Below are positions 57,753-62,761 of a stretch of DNA of 62,761 nt, one piece after another. A program made the position numbers and the translations under genes. Position 1 is the stretch's first letter; each line of letters starts with the position of its first letter. The DNA is taken from assembly GCA_002389675.1 (NCBI GenBank), contig DGQF01000045.1:22559-85319 (forward strand), read 5' to 3'. Below the pieces are notes generated by a model. It was not told the DNA's origin. It saw only the letters and a program-made list of their open reading frames with translations, and did no database searches. This stretch comes from Gammaproteobacteria bacterium UBA4421. Lineage in GTDB: Bacteria; Pseudomonadota; Gammaproteobacteria; Pseudomonadales; Azotimanducaceae.

Positions 57753-58426
57753 GGATTTTGCAATCGTGACAACACTTTGCTCAGGACGTCTGCAATATAG
57801 GTGACAAATAGGGTGTCCATGTCGTTGCTGAAACGGGTTGCATCGCGGCTGCCAATGCACAGGGCGCCGTCGGTGTCTTCTAAAGAGAGCGGCAGGATGA
57901 TCGCGCTGGCGCTTGTATTGTGGGTTGCGGCCGGGAAGAGTAGTTGGAGTTCACTTTCCCGCAGTGTGGTGCAAACCGGTAGAGTGCCATTAAATAAATC
58001 ATTGAACGGAAGCTCTCCGGGATGATTGACCAAATGGTCCAGAGTGTGGTTCACGCCCTGAATGTGACAGCAGACAAAATCGGCTTCAAAATCGACAAGC
58101 ATATATGTGGCGAGCACCTCGTTGAGCGCGGGCAGTGAACGCGCGTCCAGTAGGGCCAGCGTTAGGGAGCGTGTTTTACTAAAAAGCAGATCATTGACCC
58201 TTGCAGACTTAAGCAAACGGCTCATTTTCTGACGCATATCGACATTGCGCTCACGCATAATGATCATCTGCCGCTCGACCAATGAGACAGCCTGACCAGA
58301 ATCGTGCGGCAAAGTTAGCTCAGCCAGGATTGACGGGTGGCGAACAAAAAATTCCGGATCCTGACGAAGATAGTCAATGACAAGTTGTTGATCGGTGCGA
58401 GGAGCGTCGGCATTGTCTGGTTGCAT
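57749..58426 (-). CDS. DUF484 family protein
   Basis: Conserved 225-residue protein of unknown function that is regularly found between dapF and xerC. It begins with a helical segment (VIDYLRQDPEFFVRHPSIL) followed by a GAF-like region (LALLDARSLPALNEVLATYM...). GAF-type ligand binding is plausible, but the ligand is unknown. It is coupled to xerC through an ATGA overlap, and lies 18 bases after dapF. Confidence 0.88.
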   Translation of the reverse strand: MQPDNADAPRTDQQLVIDYLRQDPEFFVRHPSILAELTLPHDSGQAVSLVERQMIIMRERNVDMRQKMSRLLKSARVNDLLFSKTRSLTLALLDARSLPALNEVLATYMLVDFEADFVCCHIQGVNHTLDHLVNHPGELPFNDLFNGTLPVCTTLRESELQLLFPAATHNTSASAIILPLSLEDTDGALCIGSRDATRFSNDMDTLFVTYIADVLSKVLSRLQNP

Positions 58427-58444
58427 GGTGTTGCCTAAGTAAGG

Positions 58445-59332
58445 TTATAGAGTTAATTCGCCTGAAAAAACCAAAGTTGCACTGCCCGTCATTGTTAGCG
58501 GTGTATTGTGGTCGGACCATGAAATTCGAAGTTTGCCACCCGGTAGGGAAACCTTCACCCGTGGGTCGATCAAATTTTTTAATCGTGCAACCACCGCTGC
58601 TGCGCATGCGCCGCTTCCGCAGGCTTGAGTTTCTCCGACGCCTCGTTCGAAAACCCGTAAGCGCATGAACTGTCGATCGACTATTTGGCAGAACTCAACG
58701 TTGGTGCCCGACGGGTAGGCGGGATGTTTTGTAAGTTGTCGGCCGATAGCCTCGACGTCGGTATCAAAAATATTGTCCACGAACATCACCGCATGGGGAT
58801 TGCCCATGGATACGGGTGTCACACAAAAATTCTGATCCGACGCAGACAAAAGGTAGCTGTTGATGGCGTGCTGCGGATCGTTTTCCGCTTGTATGGCTTG
58901 AGCGGATTGAAATGGAATGTCGGCCGCCTCGAGTACGGGTGGCGTCATGATTGTTTCGATGTTTTGGGGATTGTTGAAACTTGTGGTCAACCTGCCCCCT
59001 GGCGACTGCCAATGCAGCGTTGTTTTCCGCGTGAGTTGCAGGTGTCTTGCGAGCAACGTCACCGCTCGAGTACCGTTCCCGCATTGCTCGGCGGTGCTGC
59101 CGTCTGCGTTGTAAACGCGATACCAGAAATCAGCATCAGTTTCTGTCGGCGGCTCGATAGTGAGGAGCTGATCAAATCCTATGCCGGTATGACGGGTGCC
59201 CCAAGCTGCAATTAGGTCCGCGTTGAGATTTAATGATTGTGTGATGCCATCAACCACCACGAAGTCATTGCCCAAGCTATGCATTTTGTGAAATCTAAGG
59301 CGCTGCCTTTTTTTGCTCGCCGGCTGCTTCAT
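58445..59332 (-). CDS. dapF: Diaminopimelate epimerase
   Basis: Converts LL- to meso-diaminopimelate for lysine and peptidoglycan. The two catalytic cysteines are C84 (EQCGNGTRA) and C238 (TQACGSGACAA). MHSLGNDFVVVDG and NPHAVMFVDN also match. The product is 295 residues with a basic N-terminal extension of about 10. Its start overlaps the lysA stop codon by 4 bases, joining the last two steps of lysine synthesis. Confidence 0.97.
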   Translation of the reverse strand: MKQPASKKRQRLRFHKMHSLGNDFVVVDGITQSLNLNADLIAAWGTRHTGIGFDQLLTIEPPTETDADFWYRVYNADGSTAEQCGNGTRAVTLLARHLQLTRKTTLHWQSPGGRLTTSFNNPQNIETIMTPPVLEAADIPFQSAQAIQAENDPQHAINSYLLSASDQNFCVTPVSMGNPHAVMFVDNIFDTDVEAIGRQLTKHPAYPSGTNVEFCQIVDRQFMRLRVFERGVGETQACGSGACAAAVVARLKNLIDPRVKVSLPGGKLRISWSDHNTPLTMTGSATLVFSGELTL

Positions 59333-60615
59333 GACGCGCTCACTTGCTCTAGTCGCAGCTGGTCCGTGATGGTTTCACGACGTCGAATGATTGAAAAACT
59401 ATCCTGATCGACAAGTATTTCGCACGCTCGATCTCTAGAATTATAGTTCGAAGCCAGCACCATGCCGTAGGCACCGGCTGAAGCGATCGCAATCAACTGA
59501 CCGGGGGCTAACGTTAACTGCCGGCCTTTGGCAATGAAGTCACCAGATTCACAAATTGGCCCGACGATGTCCCAAATCCCAGGCGTCCCGGGTTCGGTCG
59601 TGTCCACAGGTAAAATGTCATGCCATGCGTTGTATAGGGCAGGTCGAATCAAATCATTCATAGCGGCGTCGACGATGGCAAAATTCGGTGCGTCTTCGCT
59701 GCTTCCTTCTTCAGATGTCTTGAGGTACTCAACTCTGCTCAACAAAATACCCGCGTTGGCGACCAAAGAGCGGCCGGGCTCTAATTTAAGCGTTTGTTGC
59801 CTATTGCCCATAATTTGGGCAACGGCCTGACCATATTCGGACACATCCAGCGGAATCTCATTTTGGTAACTGATCCCCATACCGCCGCCAAGATCGATGT
59901 GCTCGATGGTTATGTTGTTGTTTTCGAGATCATCGACCAGCACGAGTAAATGCGTCAGTGCTTCCAGAAGAGGCTCGATTTGGTTGATCTGGGATCCGAT
60001 GTGGCAATCGATACCTTTTATCTCGAGGTGTTGGTTCTTTGCAGCCTGTAGGTACAGCGCAAGCGCTTGCTGGGGCAGTACGCCAAATTTGTTTTGTTTC
60101 AGGCCTGTAGAAATATAAGGGTGTGTTTGTGCGTCGACGTTGGGATTCACGCGAATTGAGATTGGTGCAACCCGACCCAATAGCTCAGCACGGGAACTGA
60201 TGCGTTCGAGCTCGGCGGCGCTTTCAACATTGAAACACTCGATACCCACCTTAATGGCGTGGTCAATTTCCTCGGTGGTTTTACCGACGCCTGAAAAAAG
60301 TACCTTGGCGGGGTCTCCTCCGGCTGCCAAGACACGGCTCAGTTCGCCGCTGGACACGATGTCAAAGCCACATCCAAGTTCGGCGAATAACTGCAATATA
60401 CTCAAGTTCGAGTTCGCTTTGACTGCGTAGTGAATATTTGTTGGCACACTCGCAAAAGCGTTGTTCAGATGAGCAACCGCCGCGGTGATGTAGGCCTTGG
60501 AATAAACATAAGTTGGAGTGCCCACTGCAGTGGCCAGTGCGTTCAGATTGACATCTTCCACCCACACACCACCGTCGCGCTTAGTTAGAAGATGGGTTGG
60601 TGCATCAGTCGACAT
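59329..60615 (-). CDS. lysA: Diaminopimelate decarboxylase
   Basis: PLP enzyme making L-lysine from meso-diaminopimelate. The PLP lysine is K66 in HYAVKANSN; the active-site Cys is in GPICESGDF. GIDCHIGSQ and LEPGRSLVANAG are typical. Length 428. Its ATG overlaps the lptM stop codon by one base (TGATG), and its stop overlaps the dapF start. It forms lptM-lysA-dapF-DUF484-xerC-yigB as one probable transcription unit. Confidence 0.97.
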   Translation of the reverse strand: MSTDAPTHLLTKRDGGVWVEDVNLNALATAVGTPTYVYSKAYITAAVAHLNNAFASVPTNIHYAVKANSNLSILQLFAELGCGFDIVSSGELSRVLAAGGDPAKVLFSGVGKTTEEIDHAIKVGIECFNVESAAELERISSRAELLGRVAPISIRVNPNVDAQTHPYISTGLKQNKFGVLPQQALALYLQAAKNQHLEIKGIDCHIGSQINQIEPLLEALTHLLVLVDDLENNNITIEHIDLGGGMGISYQNEIPLDVSEYGQAVAQIMGNRQQTLKLEPGRSLVANAGILLSRVEYLKTSEEGSSEDAPNFAIVDAAMNDLIRPALYNAWHDILPVDTTEPGTPGIWDIVGPICESGDFIAKGRQLTLAPGQLIAIASAGAYGMVLASNYNSRDRACEILVDQDSFSIIRRRETITDQLRLEQVSAS

Positions 60616-60752
60616 CAGTTGCCTGGGGTCCTTGCAAGAGGGGGTTCAGTGGTATTGGCTGCCATAGACTTGGGTATCTCCAGAGGGCCTTTTTGCCCGC
60701 AGGTTGCGGTCCACATCACGATGCCCGTGATTAATATCCAACGTAACGCCAT
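60615..60752 (-). CDS. lptM: LPS-assembly lipoprotein LptM (YifL/LppL)
   Basis: A 45-codon gene between lysA and argH. The signal sequence MALRWILITGIVMWTATC places the lipidated Cys at 18, followed by the GQKGPLEIP motif that defines the LptM/YifL family. LptM helps mature the LPS translocon LptDE in E. coli. The stop codon overlaps the lysA ATG (TGATG). The presence just before lysA is the common gammaproteobacterial position. The only oddity is that no Leu occupies the -3 position of the lipobox. Confidence 0.88.
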   Translation of the reverse strand: MALRWILITGIVMWTATCGQKGPLEIPKSMAANTTEPPLARTPGN

Positions 60753-60816
60753 ATTTTTTTACCGAGGTAACACGCACCGCAGTATAGCTTTTTCCATGCG
60801 AAGGGGCGCAAAAACC

Positions 60817-62226
60817 TTAACTTTCAAGGCGTTTCATGGCGCGTGCGATTGCCTCGCGGACTTGTTCAGGGGCGGTTCCCCCGAAATGATTGCGCGCCGC
60901 AACCGAACCTTGAAGACTCAATACCTCATAAACGTCCTCGGTGATGATGCCGTTTTCCTGGCCATTGAGTTCGGCGAGGGTAAGCTCGTCCAGAGGTTTT
61001 CCTTTTGCGACTGCAACCTGAACGGCTTGCCCGACCATTTCATGAGCGTCTCTGAAGGGGACTTGTTTGCGTACTAGGTAGTCCGCAAGATCGGTGGCGG
61101 TGGTAAACCCTTTAAGTGTGGCGTCTAACATCGCGGATTTATTAGGGTTTATATTCGGCACTAAGCCGATTAGCGCGGTTAAACACCCATGCAGAGTATC
61201 AATGCTGTCAAACAGGGGTTCTTTGTCTTCCTGGTTGTCCTTGTTGTAGGCCAATGGTTGGCTTTTCATAAGCGTAAGTAGTGCCATCAAATGTCCGTTG
61301 ACCCTGCCGGTTTTGCCACGGATAAGTTCAGGTACGTCTGGATTTTTCTTTTGCGGCATAATGCTGGAGCCAGTGCAAAAGCGGTCGGGTAACTCAACGA
61401 AATCGAATTGTTGGGACGACCATAGAACAAGCTCTTCACACCATCGGGACATATGCATGAGCGTCAGCGCCGCACATGCGCAGAATTCGATGGCAAAATC
61501 TCGGTCACTGACTGCATCAAGGGAATTTTCGCAGACACTGTCGAAGCCGAGCATTTGTGCAACAAACGCCCTATCTGGACAGAACGGTGTGCCGGCAAGC
61601 GCTGCTGCGCCAAGTGGCAGTTGGTTGACCCTTTTGCGGCAGTCGCGAAGACGTGTTCGATCCCGCATAAGCATTTCGAACCAAGCCATTAGATGGTGGC
61701 CAAATGTGATGGGTTGAGCCGCCTGCAGGTGAGTGAAACCCGGCATAATGGTATCGGTATGTTGATAGGCGACGCCAGCAATAGCCTTTAGCAGTTCAGT
61801 CTCCAGCTGGTCCAGTTGATCTATGGCATCACGCAGATAAAGGCGGATATCCGTAGCCACTTGGTCGTTGCGTGAGCGCCCCGTGTGTAATTTTTTGCCC
61901 GTATTGCCAATTAACTCGATCAGGCGACTTTCGATGTTCATGTGCACATCTTCCAGTGCAATTTGCCAATTGAAATTACCGCTCTCAATCTCGCTTTCGA
62001 TGGTGTTAAGGCCTTGGATGATCTGGTCTGCTTCGACTGCGGTAATTACGCCAATTTTTGCCAGCATTTGTGCATGGGCCACAGATCCCGCGATGTCTTG
62101 CCGGTAGAGGCGGCGATCAAACGTGACGGAAGCGGTAAAAGCTTCAACAAATTCATCGGTGGCTTCGCTGAAACGGCCACGTAACAACCCCCCTGTTCCA
62201 AGCTTCGGTGTATTATTGGCGCTCAT
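60817..62226 (-). CDS. argH: Argininosuccinate lyase
   Basis: Cleaves argininosuccinate to arginine and fumarate. The signature [16 protein letters not shown] is complete with the catalytic Ser loop, and [13 protein letters not shown] and TAYQHTDT-like regions are present. Length is 469. It is divergent from the sensor kinase gene with 53 bases between the two starts and lies 64 bases upstream of lptM. The argH-algZ divergent pair is known in Pseudomonas. Confidence 0.97.
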   Translation of the reverse strand: MSANNTPKLGTGGLLRGRFSEATDEFVEAFTASVTFDRRLYRQDIAGSVAHAQMLAKIGVITAVEADQIIQGLNTIESEIESGNFNWQIALEDVHMNIESRLIELIGNTGKKLHTGRSRNDQVATDIRLYLRDAIDQLDQLETELLKAIAGVAYQHTDTIMPGFTHLQAAQPITFGHHLMAWFEMLMRDRTRLRDCRKRVNQLPLGAAALAGTPFCPDRAFVAQMLGFDSVCENSLDAVSDRDFAIEFCACAALTLMHMSRWCEELVLWSSQQFDFVELPDRFCTGSSIMPQKKNPDVPELIRGKTGRVNGHLMALLTLMKSQPLAYNKDNQEDKEPLFDSIDTLHGCLTALIGLVPNINPNKSAMLDATLKGFTTATDLADYLVRKQVPFRDAHEMVGQAVQVAVAKGKPLDELTLAELNGQENGIITEDVYEVLSLQGSVAARNHFGGTAPEQVREAIARAMKRLES

Positions 62227-62279
62227 GATATTTGTACAGATCGTAAAGTAGTGTCAGATTATAACGGATTGTTGGTCAC

Positions 62280-62761
62280 ATGAGCGCACCTATGCAGCAC
62301 TTCATTATCCCAGAATTGTGTCAGATTCGGGCGCTCGCGGTGTTAGCTCTGTATAGCCAGCTTTTTGTGGTGACTTTAGTGGTTGCCGGTGGCGATCTAA
62401 GCTGGCCTGTATTTAGTCTGATGACGCTTTACGTCCAATCCGTGGCGCTCAGCAGTGCGGCCATCTTATGTTTTTTGCGTAATCTGATTGCCCGACTCGC
62501 GTTTTGGGTGGGGTCTACGTTGGCCATCGCGGTTGTTTTGGCGGTAACACTGGTGGTGAGCGCGGTTGCCGAGGTGCTGCTTGAACGAGGCAGCGGCGCG
62601 CTAATGCGTATCGCTGGACAGTTGATTATCTCAGGTATTATCAGTGTGTTTGCGCTTCGCTATTATTATGTTCAGCAGCAGTTGCGTCTTCAGGAGAATG
62701 CGGAATTACAGGCCAGGATACAGGCGCTGCAGTCGCGTATCAGGCCGCATTTTTTGTTCAA
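62280..62761 (+). CDS. algZ: LytS/AlgZ-type sensor histidine kinase (5' part)
   Basis: Open from ATG 62280 to the window end, about 160 residues visible. Four or so hydrophobic helices (for example LALYSQLFVVTLVVAGG and TLAIAVVLAVTLVVSAVA) are followed by a coiled coil (QLRLQENAELQARIQALQ) and RIRPHFLF, the start of the His_kinase domain H-box with the conserved PHFLFN. AlgZ/FimS in Pseudomonas pairs with response regulator AlgR, which would lie downstream, outside the window. Divergence from argH supports the name. Confidence 0.85.
   Translation, partial: MSAPMQHFIIPELCQIRALAVLALYSQLFVVTLVVAGGDLSWPVFSLMTLYVQSVALSSAAILCFLRNLIARLAFWVGSTLAIAVVLAVTLVVSAVAEVLLERGSGALMRIAGQLIISGIISVFALRYYYVQQQLRLQENAELQARIQALQSRIRPHFLF

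Overview
The window is a gene-dense stretch of a gammaproteobacterial chromosome lying just downstream of the replication-origin cluster. It opens inside recF, followed by gyrB, and closes inside an algZ/fimS-type sensor kinase gene divergent from argH. Gene content and order resemble the origin-proximal parts of Pseudomonas and related aerobic marine gammaproteobacteria. Supporting markers are an LPS-type heptose phosphatase, a Trk potassium system, a caa3-type cytochrome oxidase with its assembly genes, several high-potential cytochromes c, a leucine-degradation module and an F420/flavin luciferase-like enzyme. The species cannot be named from sequence alone. I found no rRNA, tRNA, CRISPR array, phage, insertion sequence or transposase.

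Layout. 1-6 kb: recF (partial), gyrB, gmhB, an LpxL/HtrB-like acyltransferase and trkH. 6-10.3 kb (minus strand): trkA, rsmB, fmt, def. 10.4-14.9 kb (plus): LysM protein, dprA, purE, tsaC, aroE, yheV. 15-26.1 kb: a 364-bp leader with a strong sigma-70-like promoter and a possible 53-codon gene, then coxB, coxA, ctaG, coxC, a terminator, a DUF2909 gene on the other strand, and a second unit with SURF1, a CxxxC membrane-anchored protein, ctaA, ctaB, SCO, egtB and egtD. 26-32.4 kb: DUF2782, polA, yihA, cytochrome c4, dsbA, an endonuclease/phosphatase-family protein and slyX. 32.4-44.6 kb, the most accessory part: acyl-CoA ligase, tesB, arfB, metallophosphoesterase, two orphan proteins, LLM oxidoreductase, exported M20 peptidase, CDP-alcohol phosphatidyltransferase, split-barrel lipoprotein, NAD-dependent epimerase-like protein, a second di-haem cytochrome, alanine racemase and a TPR protein. 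44.7-49.9 kb: methylcrotonyl-CoA carboxylase subunits, isovaleryl-CoA dehydrogenase and a cytochrome c5. 50-54.6 kb: comM and ubiK (minus), then torF-glnK-amtB behind a clear sigma-54 promoter with NtrC-type sites. 54.7-62.8 kb: thrC, then the minus-strand block yigB, xerC, DUF484, dapF, lysA, lptM and argH, and finally algZ (partial).

How the genes work together. The 15-24 kb block encodes and assembles one haem-copper oxidase: structural subunits, copper delivery (CtaG, SCO), haem A synthesis (CtaB then CtaA) and SURF1. The ergothioneine genes egtB and egtD follow the SCO gene with no room for a promoter. The nitrogen block couples ammonium uptake (AmtB), its PII regulator (GlnK) and an outer-membrane protein (TorF) under apparent nitrogen control. 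The leucine genes carry isovaleryl-CoA to 3-methylglutaconyl-CoA, but the next two enzymes are not here. dapF and lysA catalyse the last two steps to lysine.

As for a previously undescribed system, I see no compact defence or mobile module. The best leads are the coxB leader and its small ORF, the CxxxC SCO-like protein, the egtBD-oxidase-assembly linkage, two mutually exclusive hairpins before the amtB terminator, and the orphan pair near 36.2-37.3 kb.
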